Source of the DNA: JBFLVN01 sp040758475
GTDB taxonomy: Bacteria; JAGRBM01
Direction of reading: 5' to 3'
DNA length: 42,634 bases
Assembly: GCA_040758475.1 (NCBI GenBank)
Contig: JBFLVN010000002.1
Coordinates: 1-42,634, forward strand
Shown here piece by piece: positions 7,506 through 15,244 of the stretch (positions are counted from its first letter, which is position 1; every line of letters begins with the position of its first letter). The notes beneath the pieces were generated by a model. It saw only the letters and a program-made list of their open reading frames with translations, was not told the origin of the DNA and did not search any database. A program made the translations under genes and the position numbers.

Positions 7506-8711
7506 ATGAAAGCCCGTTTCGTCCGCTTGGCGCTTTTCCTGGCTGCGCTCCTTTCGTCCGCTTCCGTGGCGAAGGCGCAGGAAGACGTCGCCACCGTCAC
7601 CGTCGAAGGATTCGAAGCGATCATCGGTGACAATCAGCAGATCGCCCGGGACAAGGCGATCGAACAAGCGCTTCGCAGCGCCGTCGAGCAGGTGGCCGGT
7701 ACGATCGTCTCCAGCCAGACGCTCGTCGAGAACTTCCAGCTCGTAAACGACAGCATCTACGCCAAGTCCCGCGGCTTCGTGAAGAGCCACAAGGTCCTCT
7801 CCGAAGGCGCGCCCGGGGATGGCACCTACAAAGTCACCGTCCAGGTCACGGTCGCCAAGGCCATGCTGCAGGAGTCCCTCAAGGATTTGGTCGAAGGGAC
7901 CATGCAGGTTACCAACAAGCCCCGCACCCTTTTTATGATCGCCGAACAACAGTACGGCGATACGGTCTACCACGCGTGGTGGACGTACTTGGAAGGGGTT
8001 AAGATGGGGGGGCACGCCGAATCCTTCGATCTAAATACCGTCGAGAACTCTTTCCTCGAAATTTTCACGAACAATTCTTTCCCCGTCGTGGACATCGCCA
8101 CGGCCAGCAAGAACATCAAAGTATCGAACGCCTTCGGGGTTGTGGATCTGACCGACAAGGCGGTGCGGGACTTGGGCAACCAGATGGCCGCCGAGATGGT
8201 TATTTACGGAAAGGCCTTCACCAAGAAGGGCCAGCAGATCCTCAATTCGCCCATGTATTCCTATTCAGCGAACATCTCTATCAAGGTGGTCAACACCGAT
8301 ACGGGCCGGGTCGTGACGAGCGCCGCTGAGTCAGTGACGATTCCCCATTCAATTCCGGAAGTGGGGACGACCGAGGCCATGAAACAGTGTGCCAAGAAGG
8401 TGGCCGACCTGATCATGCCCAAGATGATCACGACCATTGCGCAGAACAAGAGCGTCGAACTCCAGGTGACCTACGGCCGGTACAACGACCTTGCCAAGTT
8501 CAAGCAGGCCTTGAAGGAAGACATCCGCTCCGTCCAGGCGATCCACCAGCGGGCGGCCGCCAAGGGTTCCACCACGCTCGAACTCGATCTGAAGACCGGC
8601 ACGGCCCAGAGCATCGCCGATGAGATCGCCGTCCGGGAATTCAAGGAATTCCTGGTCGAGGTGGAGGAAGTCACCCAGAATACGATCAAGATTTCCCTGG
8701 TGAAAAAGTAA
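7506..8711 (+). CDS. FlgT-N/LPP20-like exported protein
   Basis: Predicted 401-residue periplasmic protein. ATG 7506 follows GGGGGAGG and opens a Sec signal peptide (cleavage near AKA-QEDV, residue ~24); the in-frame ATG at 7491 overlaps that ribosome binding site. Residues ~28-125 match the FlgT N-terminal/LPP20 pattern (ARDKAIEQALRSAVEQVAG, then SSQTLVENF, then VKSHKVLSEG). They align visibly with the cores of the genes at 1699 and 5324, including the VENF motif. A middle alpha/beta region (about 155-310) resembles the FlgT/CsgG middle domain (MAAEMVIYGKAF). The C-terminal ~85 residues (VTYGRYNDLAKFKQALKE) look like a ring-building fold. FlgT makes the H-ring around the flagellar basal body; no flagellar gene is nearby, so the ring is probably part of something else. 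Confidence 0.8.
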   Translation: MKARFVRLALFLAALLSSASVAKAQEDVATVTVEGFEAIIGDNQQIARDKAIEQALRSAVEQVAGTIVSSQTLVENFQLVNDSIYAKSRGFVKSHKVLSEGAPGDGTYKVTVQVTVAKAMLQESLKDLVEGTMQVTNKPRTLFMIAEQQYGDTVYHAWWTYLEGVKMGGHAESFDLNTVENSFLEIFTNNSFPVVDIATASKNIKVSNAFGVVDLTDKAVRDLGNQMAAEMVIYGKAFTKKGQQILNSPMYSYSANISIKVVNTDTGRVVTSAAESVTIPHSIPEVGTTEAMKQCAKKVADLIMPKMITTIAQNKSVELQVTYGRYNDLAKFKQALKEDIRSVQAIHQRAAAKGSTTLELDLKTGTAQSIADEIAVREFKEFLVEVEEVTQNTIKISLVKK

Positions 8712-8787
8712 GAAACGTCGACTACAAACCCTCCGGCCCCGAAAGCCGGGGGGGGAGAAATTGGAAAGCGAAAGGGGTTTTAGGAAC

Positions 8788-9726
8788 ATGACGAAGATGG
8801 CCGGGAAAGCATGGTTTGTGGTTCTAGTGTTGGCAGTTGGTTTAAGCGGATGCCCTAAACCAACGCCGCCGCCGGACCCGCTCCAGAACAAGACCTACAC
8901 CCTCGAATACAAGGGCCCCAAGAAGCGGGTCGGCATCGTCAAGTTCGACAACAAGGCGAGCTACGCCAAGAAAAAGCGCGTGGGCGAAGCCATCGTGGAC
9001 ATCGTGACCACGGAACTCGCCAAGACCAAGGCGTTCATCGTCGTGGAACGCGCGGAATTGGACAAAGTCCTCCAGGAACAGGCCTTGGGGCAGTCGGGTG
9101 CCGTAAATCCGGCAACGGCCGCCAAGGCGGGCCGCGTGCTCGGCCTCCAGTCGCTCCTCATCGGTACGATCAGCGAGTTCGGCGTGACCCCTTCCGCCAC
9201 CGATCTCGTTCTCTTCAAGCAGAAGAAGCAGGAAGCCAAGGCGACCGTGGACGTGCGGCTCATCGACGCAACCACGGGCCAGATCCTTTATGCGGATTCG
9301 GGTAGTGGAGCGGGAAGCGTTACTTATAGAGAATTTCTCGGCATGGGTGCCAAGGGTGGTTACGACGAGAGTCTCGAACAATTCGCCGTTCGTAGCGCAG
9401 TCGTCCAGTTCATGCAGAACCTCATCAACCAGCTCGGCAAGACCGAGTGGTACGGCAAGGTCGTCAAGGCCAACGCCGGCGAGGGGACGGCCATCGTGAA
9501 CGCGGGCCAGGAAACGGGCCTCAACGTCGGCGACAAGATCGTCGTGAACACGCTGGGCGAGACCCTCACGGACCCTGACACGGGCATGGAATTAGGGCAG
9601 GAGTTAGGCCCCGTGGTGGGCGAACTCGAAGTCGTGAGCTTCTTCGGCCGCGACGCCGCCAAGTGCAAGATCGTAAGCGGCCGGAGCACCATCCAGGCCG
9701 GCCAGCAGGTGAGCCTCAAGAAGTAA
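8788..9726 (+). CDS. CsgG-like lipoprotein with FlgT-C-like tail
   Basis: Predicted 312-residue outer-membrane lipoprotein. ATG 8788 is preferred to TTG 8761 because it starts the lipoprotein signal (lipobox LSGC, Cys22). Residues ~38-230 match the CsgG family: VGIVKFDNKA, then VVDIVTTELAK-like and VERAELDKVLQEQ helices, AGRVLGLQSLLIGTISEF, and the strand DVRLIDATTGQIL. CsgG is the nonameric outer-membrane secretion pore for curli. Residues ~235-312 (GKVVKANAGEGTAIVNAG, LNVGDKIVV) resemble the FlgT C-terminal domain. The combination resembles FlgO/FlgT-type ring proteins more than a curli pore; no csgA, csgB, csgE or csgF genes are present. It follows the FlgT-like gene by 76 bases and is probably in the same unit. 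Pore or ring function is inference. Confidence 0.85.
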   Translation: MTKMAGKAWFVVLVLAVGLSGCPKPTPPPDPLQNKTYTLEYKGPKKRVGIVKFDNKASYAKKKRVGEAIVDIVTTELAKTKAFIVVERAELDKVLQEQALGQSGAVNPATAAKAGRVLGLQSLLIGTISEFGVTPSATDLVLFKQKKQEAKATVDVRLIDATTGQILYADSGSGAGSVTYREFLGMGAKGGYDESLEQFAVRSAVVQFMQNLINQLGKTEWYGKVVKANAGEGTAIVNAGQETGLNVGDKIVVNTLGETLTDPDTGMELGQELGPVVGELEVVSFFGRDAAKCKIVSGRSTIQAGQQVSLKK

Positions 9727-9760
9727 TTTCCTCGGGCCAGGGATAGACAGGAGTGTTGAC

Positions 9761-10096
9761 ATGAAATCGTTTCGCCTGATTTCCGCTTCCTTGGTAATTG
9801 TGGCCCTCCTCGTGGGAGCCGGATGCGCCAGCCGTTCCGTCACGGGTGTTGGCAACGAAGGATTCGTCGTTTTCAGCGTCGAGCCCGACGACGCCGAACT
9901 CTGGGTGGACGGCGTGAAGGCGGGGCTCGTCAAGGACTACAACGGGAGCCGCGGGGTCCTTCAGCTGACGAGCGGCACCCACAAGATCGAGATCAAGAAG
10001 GAAGGCTACCAGTCCCACCGCAAGGAAGTTTTTGCCGGGGCCGGAGCCAAGCAGACCATTAGCGTCCGCCTTACGCCGGTTGCGCCGGCGCAGTAA
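9761..10096 (+). CDS. Small PEGA-domain lipoprotein
   Basis: Predicted 111-residue lipoprotein. The ATG follows AGGAG by seven bases. The hydrophobic signal ends at Cys22 in the sequence GAGC, a weak lipobox because position -3 is Gly rather than Leu/Val. Residues ~33-105 form a single PEGA domain: a strand with VEPDDAELWVDGVKAG, then LTSGTHKIEIKKEGYQ and a terminal strand with TISVRLTPV. PEGA domains are short beta modules found in surface-layer and envelope proteins and resemble the carboxypeptidase-regulatory repeats of the gene at 3166. It lies 34 bases after the CsgG-like gene and 36 bases before a FecR-domain gene. By inference it is an accessory subunit; its partner is unknown. Confidence 0.85.
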   Translation: MKSFRLISASLVIVALLVGAGCASRSVTGVGNEGFVVFSVEPDDAELWVDGVKAGLVKDYNGSRGVLQLTSGTHKIEIKKEGYQSHRKEVFAGAGAKQTISVRLTPVAPAQ

Positions 10097-10132
10097 CGGC
10101 GGGACTGGATCGGAAGAAGCGGGGAGGGACGC

Positions 10133-10960
10133 GTGAGCAAGCGGCGGCGGACAGCGGCGGTTGTGGCGGTCCTCGTCTTGCTGGCGGGCGCGGCACCCTC
10201 CTTCGCCGACCCAGCTCCTTCCGGAACGGGCGTCGTTACACGCCTCGAAGGAACGGCTTTCTGGTCCCTTTCCCAGGAAAAAGATTGGAAACCCCTCAAG
10301 CTCAAGGATACGGTGATCGAGGGGCGCTACATCCGGACGGAATCCAATTCCCGGATGGAAGTGACTCTCCCCGACGGCGGGGCCGTGCGCGTGGCGCCGG
10401 GAACGACGCTCTATCTCTCGAAACTTCTCTTCCCCAAAGACAAGAGTTCCAAGCAATTCGAGGCCAAGCTCTTTGTGGGGCGCCTCTGGGCCAAGGTCCA
10501 GGCGGTGACGGGCGGCGATTCCTTCTTCAAGGTCCGCACCGGTAATGCCGTCGCGGGCGTCCGCGGCACGGCCTTCCAGGTGAACTACGGCGGCCAGGAC
10601 GCCACTTTCAAGTGCTACGAAGGAAAGGTGGCCGTGCAGGCCGCGATGCAGGGTGGAACATCCCAGGTTCCCGGCGGACGGTACGAAGTTCCAGGACCCC
10701 AGCAGGTTCCGGGACCCCGCGAAGTTACGGTGGAAGAATGGACCCGCATCGTGAGCAGCTGGCAGTACGTAAGCGTTAACGCCCAGGGCGTCCCTTCCGA
10801 ACCCAAGGACATCGATCCCGCGGCCGATGCGTCGGATTCCTTCAGCATGTGGAACCGGGAACTCGACAACATCGCGTTGCCCGAGGCGGAAGAGAAGAAA
10901 TCAGATGATACCCCGGTGCCTCCGGCTCCGGAAGCTCCACCGGCCGAACCGGCCAAGTAA
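10133..10960 (+). CDS. Exported FecR-domain protein (copy 1)
   Basis: Predicted 275-residue protein using a GTG start preceded by GGGGAGGGA. A Sec signal peptide ends near SFADP (residue ~25). Residues ~30-165 form a FecR domain: TRLEGTAFW, MEVTLPDGGAVRVAPGTTLYL, and the characteristic FKVRTGNAVAGVRGTAFQV segment. A GPQQVPGPREVTVEEW segment follows, then a WNRELD helix and a Pro/Glu/Ala tail. There is no cytoplasmic anti-sigma segment, no FecI-type sigma factor and no TonB receptor nearby, so this is not a classical iron-citrate regulator. FecR domains also occur in large envelope and secreted proteins of other bacteria. A paralogue with the same EEW tail lies at 23290, so two copies bracket the AsmA/DUF1318/CHAT genes. 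Function unknown beyond this. Confidence 0.85.
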   Translation: MSKRRRTAAVVAVLVLLAGAAPSFADPAPSGTGVVTRLEGTAFWSLSQEKDWKPLKLKDTVIEGRYIRTESNSRMEVTLPDGGAVRVAPGTTLYLSKLLFPKDKSSKQFEAKLFVGRLWAKVQAVTGGDSFFKVRTGNAVAGVRGTAFQVNYGGQDATFKCYEGKVAVQAAMQGGTSQVPGGRYEVPGPQQVPGPREVTVEEWTRIVSSWQYVSVNAQGVPSEPKDIDPAADASDSFSMWNRELDNIALPEAEEKKSDDTPVPPAPEAPPAEPAK

Positions 10961-10996
10961 TCCAGCCGCGCCCAGGGGCGCCATCCCGAGGAACCC

Positions 10997-13900
10997 GTGA
11001 GCACCCCTCCGGAGAGCGCGGGTCGTCCAAGCCAAAAGACGAAACGATGGGTGCGTCTCCTGGTCTGGTCCCTTGCCGGAGGAGGGGCCGTCCTGGCGGC
11101 GCTGCTCGCATACCTCGTTTTCTCCTTCCCTTCCGAATGGGCCCGCGTCGAACTCGAGAAAAGGCTCTCGAAAACCCTTGGCGCCCGCGTGACGGTGGGG
11201 CATTTGGGGATCGACCTCCTGCACGGCCTGGAGGCCCGCGAGATTCGCGTCGCCCCGGAAAGCGAAGCCGCCTCCTGGTTTTCCCTCAAAAGCCTCATTC
11301 TGGAAGTTGAATTTTTTCCACTCTTGCGCGGTGAAGTCATTGTACGGGCCTTGCGATTAGAAGATTTGGACCTTCTTCTTGAAAAAGATTCCTCTGGCAA
11401 ATGGAATTGGGTTTTTCTAAATCCCGCTGAAAAGCCGGCCGCTACGCCAGAGCCCGCCGCCGCCACGCCGCCGGGACCCCTCGACCTCAAAGTCCGGATC
11501 GAAGAATTCGAAATCGCGCGGGCGAACTTCCACCTGCGGACGCCGGATTTCGCCCTGGATGCGGGCCCTTTCTGGCTTTCCGCCCAAGGCTCCCTCGAAA
11601 AAGACGGCCGGATCGACGCCAAGCTCTCCGCCCGGCGGGACGACGGAACCGCCGTCGCCGCTTCCTGGGATTTGGCCAAATCCAAAAACAACGCGAGCAT
11701 GGGTCTTGAGGGGGAGCTTTCCGCTTTCCTCGAAAAAGGCGATTTGGCGAACGCCCGTTTGACGTGGGATTTGAGCCCGCTCGCTCTTTCATCGGCGGGG
11801 CGGGAAGAGGAATTTTCGGAAGGGGCACGGATCGAATTGGAAGCGAGCGCCTCGCTCGCTTCGGCGAAGGGACAAGTTGGGCGCTTGAGTGTTGCCATTC
11901 CGGAAACTTTGAGCCTGGCGGCCTCCGCCTCTGCCGATTGGAGCGGACCCCTCAAAGCGGAAGTGCGTCTTTCCGAGCTGGAGCTTCTGCTTTCCGGCGC
12001 CTTGCGGCGAGCCCGGATTTTCATGGAAAAACCACCCCGTGTGGAGGGAACTCTTTCTCTCAAAGACCTCCTCGTTCAGGTTCAGCCGGAAGGGGCGAGC
12101 TCATCCACGCGGATTTCTGGTGGCATCGGATTTTCCGAAGGAGCCTTTGAGGCCAGCGGTGCCGTCATGGAAGGGCTTACCGCGAGCCTAAGCGCTTCCG
12201 ATCTGCGCTTGGGGGCCGGTGGCCTTCCCGAGGGCGGAGCGGTGCGGGGGGAGATCGGCTGGAAGGCTTTCGCCCGGGGCGCAGCCCTCGCCGTTTCCGG
12301 TGCTTCGTTCACGGCCGATGCGAAGGCCGAAGATGGGAAGACCCAAATCGCTTTGGACGGGAAGGCAGGTCTTGCCCTTTCAGCGGGAAGTGTCCGTTAC
12401 GATGGCCCTTTGTCCCTTTCGGCCGCGGGCCGTCTCGATTCCAAAGGAAAGCGCTTTGATCTTTCATCGGCCACTGCGGGGGTTAAAGCCCTTTCCCTCT
12501 CGGCCAGTGGATCATTTCCCTTGGAATCTGCTTCGGGTGATTTTCGTGCCAAGGCCGATGCGAACGTGGATGTTCCGGCGTTTCTCGAATCCTGGCTCCG
12601 GGTAGGCGGGACGCCTTCGGCGCTCGAAGTGGCTGGACTTGCGGGGAACGTGAAGCTCTCCGTTCGGGCGGACCGAAAAGGTAAAGAGCCTCTTTCGGGT
12701 GAAGCCGGCCTCTCCGCAAATCTTTTTACCGGGTCGAGCGGTTCTTTTTCCCTGAGCGAGGGGGTTTTCCATTTAGCGGCCAAGACCCGGCACCGGAAAG
12801 ATTTTTCGATGGAAACCGCCTCCGCCAAGGGTGAAGCGAGCGCCGCTTGGGTGGGCACTGGCGGGCGAGGAGCCAGGGACGCGCGCCTGGAATTGAATGC
12901 GGATATTTCGGGCAAGCCCTCGGAACAGGTCCTGGAGGCGAAGGCCGATCTTCGCGTCCGGAAACTTGAAGTGGACGACCCGAAAGCCAAGGCCCGGCTC
13001 GCCGAGGCGCCGCCGCTCCATCTCACCGCCCAGGCTTCGACCCAGCTTCAGAGTCTGGCCACAAACGTGAGTGCTTCTCTTGGACTGGGAGAATCAATCG
13101 GCTTGCGGGTCGCCGGAAATCTCTGGCCCAAGGAAGAACGGCTCGACCTCCAGGCCCGAAGTGCAGGGGATTGGGCGCTCTCTGAAATCCTGGCGATTCT
13201 GCCGACCTCAGTGCGCGCGCCACTTCGAGGCGGAACGGCGGGCGGAGTCCTCTCGTGGAATGCCCGCGCTTCCGGCCGGTATGCGAAAAAAGAAAAACAG
13301 GGATTCCCTCTCGACCTTCGAGGAAATGTGAATTGGCGGGGCGTCGATTTCTCCCTCGTCACCTCGGATATTTCGGTTTCCGGCCTTTCGGGAGAAGTCC
13401 GAATTCGTCCTGGAGAGGGGCGGCAGGGCGTGGAAGCCGCCGGGCATCTGCAAGCGGATTCGTCCCGTATTCCCGCGTTCCGTTCCGAAAAATTGGGACC
13501 TACAGTGGCGAGCTTTCGCGCCAAGACGGAAGATTTTTCCGAGTTTCAGATCGAGGAGTTATTTCTCTACAGCGACGCCTTGAAAACAGCCATCAAGGCG
13601 GGCGCGGAGATTCGGCCCGCGGCGAGTCCGCCGACTCTCTCCGTGCGGGCCAACGTCGTTCTTGGAACCCCGAAGCGATGGACCGTACGTCCCGGGATGG
13701 AACTGGCGGGAACTTTGAACCTCGCCCTTTCGGGGGAACGCGTGGGGGAGGGGCCCCTGCGCGTCCGGGGTGAGGCGGGCTTTTCGGATTTTTCAGCGTG
13801 GCTTGGGAAGAACGTCACCGTAGAAGGTGTCAGCGGCAAGCTGCCGCTCGTAACCGACCTCTCCCTGAGGGGTGCGCCACTTCTTTCGTACGAACCCCTG

Positions 13901-14614
13901 GTGGGCGCTGAAACTTCCTCCGGACCACTTCGTTCGGTCCTTTACCGCGATTTTCTGGCTCTCGACCCTCCCCCGGAAGAGCCGGGGCTGCGAATCGGCC
14001 GGATCGAAGCGGCCCGGATGGTCCTCTCGAAAGTCCACCTCGACGGCCGCCTGGAAGGGGCCGACGTCGCGGTGGACAATCTGAGCGCGGCCTTTTTGGA
14101 CGGGAGCGTGAGCGGAAACGCGCGGGTTCATCTCGAAAAGCCACTCTATGCTCAGGTTTCGCTGGGAGCCCGGGACTTGGATTTCCGCAGAATCATCCCG
14201 GCGGGACGTTTGGCAGGTTATTCGCGCAAGGACGTCGCTTCTTATCTCGTCAACGGCGACGTGAACGCCAAAGTATTTTTCGCTCCTTTGGACCTTCAGG
14301 GAGAAGTGGAACTCACCCGCGTGGGGAGGGAAGTCGTCTATGCGATCCTCGATTGGGTCGATCCCCAGCGGGCGAATGCCGGCATTACGAATGTCCGGCA
14401 GAAACTTGAGAAATACGCAGTGATTGGCCCCAAGATCGTTTCATTCAAGGCTGAGCACGGAAATGCAGACCTCAGCATTTTTATGCGAGAACAGGCTAAA
14501 GCTAGCCAATTGCACCTTTTGCTGGGTTATTGCGTTGTTACCAGGGGTTGCCAACTGGAATACACCATCCCGCGAATCGCCTTGAAATCGCTTTTGGGGG
14601 TCTATCTAAAATGA
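10997..14614 (+). CDS. AsmA-like inter-membrane protein
   Basis: Predicted 1205-residue protein anchored in the inner membrane by one N-terminal helix (residues ~18-43) after a basic stretch, with the rest in the periplasm. GTG 10997 follows GAGGA. The region just after the helix is the AsmA signature (LEKRLSKTLGARVTVGHLGIDLLHG, interrupted here for length: key parts LGARVTVGHL and ALRLEDLDLLLEK). The long remainder is beta-rich and repetitive, with few charged clusters, consistent with a hydrophobic groove. Members include TamB, YhdP and YdbH, which carry phospholipid between membranes. The stop overlaps the start of the next gene (ATGA at 14611-14614). That neighbour is a DUF1318/YdbL-like lipoprotein, so the pair resembles the E. 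coli ydbH-ynbE-ydbL operon. The lipid-transfer role is inferred from the family. Confidence 0.85.
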   Translation: MSTPPESAGRPSQKTKRWVRLLVWSLAGGGAVLAALLAYLVFSFPSEWARVELEKRLSKTLGARVTVGHLGIDLLHGLEAREIRVAPESEAASWFSLKSLILEVEFFPLLRGEVIVRALRLEDLDLLLEKDSSGKWNWVFLNPAEKPAATPEPAAATPPGPLDLKVRIEEFEIARANFHLRTPDFALDAGPFWLSAQGSLEKDGRIDAKLSARRDDGTAVAASWDLAKSKNNASMGLEGELSAFLEKGDLANARLTWDLSPLALSSAGREEEFSEGARIELEASASLASAKGQVGRLSVAIPETLSLAASASADWSGPLKAEVRLSELELLLSGALRRARIFMEKPPRVEGTLSLKDLLVQVQPEGASSSTRISGGIGFSEGAFEASGAVMEGLTASLSASDLRLGAGGLPEGGAVRGEIGWKAFARGAALAVSGASFTADAKAEDGKTQIALDGKAGLALSAGSVRYDGPLSLSAAGRLDSKGKRFDLSSATAGVKALSLSASGSFPLESASGDFRAKADANVDVPAFLESWLRVGGTPSALEVAGLAGNVKLSVRADRKGKEPLSGEAGLSANLFTGSSGSFSLSEGVFHLAAKTRHRKDFSMETASAKGEASAAWVGTGGRGARDARLELNADISGKPSEQVLEAKADLRVRKLEVDDPKAKARLAEAPPLHLTAQASTQLQSLATNVSASLGLGESIGLRVAGNLWPKEERLDLQARSAGDWALSEILAILPTSVRAPLRGGTAGGVLSWNARASGRYAKKEKQGFPLDLRGNVNWRGVDFSLVTSDISVSGLSGEVRIRPGEGRQGVEAAGHLQADSSRIPAFRSEKLGPTVASFRAKTEDFSEFQIEELFLYSDALKTAIKAGAEIRPAASPPTLSVRANVVLGTPKRWTVRPGMELAGTLNLALSGERVGEGPLRVRGEAGFSDFSAWLGKNVTVEGVSGKLPLVTDLSLRGAPLLSYEPLVGAETSSGPLRSVLYRDFLALDPPPEEPGLRIGRIEAARMVLSKVHLDGRLEGADVAVDNLSAAFLDGSVSGNARVHLEKPLYAQVSLGARDLDFRRIIPAGRLAGYSRKDVASYLVNGDVNAKVFFAPLDLQGEVELTRVGREVVYAILDWVDPQRANAGITNVRQKLEKYAVIGPKIVSFKAEHGNADLSIFMREQAKASQLHLLLGYCVVTRGCQLEYTIPRIALKSLLGVYLK

Positions 14615-15243
14615 GCCGTTTGTGTGTGTCATTTGCTCTCTTCTTTGCCATCTGTTTTGCGGCGTGCAGTTTCAAGATACCAACCCCTCTGATCATCGAC
14701 AGCAAGACGGCCCTCGAAGCGCAGGTGGTGGGTGAATACGAGCCCCTGGCGGACGATCTTCTTTTGCTCGCCTCTCTTCCTGGTGTCGCGCGGCGGGCGG
14801 CGGAGGGCGTTTCGGAAGTAAAGGAAGAAGGGGAAGAGGGCAAACGCCTCCGGGATGCCCAGGCCCGGCTTCTCCAGGCCCTGCGCTCCCAGGAATACAA
14901 CCGGGACGATCTTTCCCGTTTCCGGCGCGAAGGATGGATGGGCGAGTCAGCGTCCGGGCGCATTCACGTTTTTGAGGACCGGCTCGCGGGACTCGATCTT
15001 CCGACCCGCGAACGGGTGCGCGTGCTCACGGAAGAGGAAAACCGGGACCGTGAGGGGATCGTAGTTGCGGTCATCGAAATCGCTCCAGATCTTGGACCGG
15101 AAGACAAACCCGAACTCGAACAGGTTTTTGCCCGCCAGTACATCGGGCGGGCCGAAGCGGGCGCGTGGGTGGAACAACCCGCAGGCCAATGGCATCAGCT
15201 CTCTGTTGGCGATGAAGGCGGGAACAAGGGCGAAGGAAAGTAG
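14611..15243 (+). CDS. DUF1318/YdbL-like lipoprotein
   Basis: Predicted 210-residue lipoprotein, translationally coupled to the AsmA-like gene through the ATGA overlap. The signal ends in FAAC (Cys19). The mature start KIPTPLIIDSKTALEAQVVGEY (key part IDSKTALEAQ) is typical of DUF1318 proteins. The C-terminal part (VFARQYIGRAEAGAWVEQP) corresponds to the YdbL region in which an Arg/Ala-rich helix precedes a Gly-Trp segment. In E. coli, YdbL works as a periplasmic partner of the AsmA-like YdbH and the small lipoprotein YnbE. This protein is about twice the length of YdbL and carries its own lipid anchor, so it might combine the YnbE and YdbL roles; that is inference. The next gene starts one base after its stop. 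Confidence 0.75.
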   Translation: MSRLCVSFALFFAICFAACSFKIPTPLIIDSKTALEAQVVGEYEPLADDLLLLASLPGVARRAAEGVSEVKEEGEEGKRLRDAQARLLQALRSQEYNRDDLSRFRREGWMGESASGRIHVFEDRLAGLDLPTRERVRVLTEEENRDREGIVVAVIEIAPDLGPEDKPELEQVFARQYIGRAEAGAWVEQPAGQWHQLSVGDEGGNKGEGK

Positions 15244-15244
15244 A

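Noticed and set aside
8736..8756. Hairpin after the FlgT-like gene as a terminator
   Set aside because: The CCGGC/GCCGG stem is only five pairs and has no T-run after it on the plus strand.
8788..9726. Curli secretion pore (csg operon)
   Set aside because: Only the CsgG fold is present; no CsgA/B/E/F genes are nearby, and the FlgT-C-like tail points to a ring protein.
10133..10960. FecI-FecR-TonB iron signalling system
   Set aside because: The FecR proteins are exported with no cytoplasmic anti-sigma part, and no sigma factor or TonB receptor is in the window.
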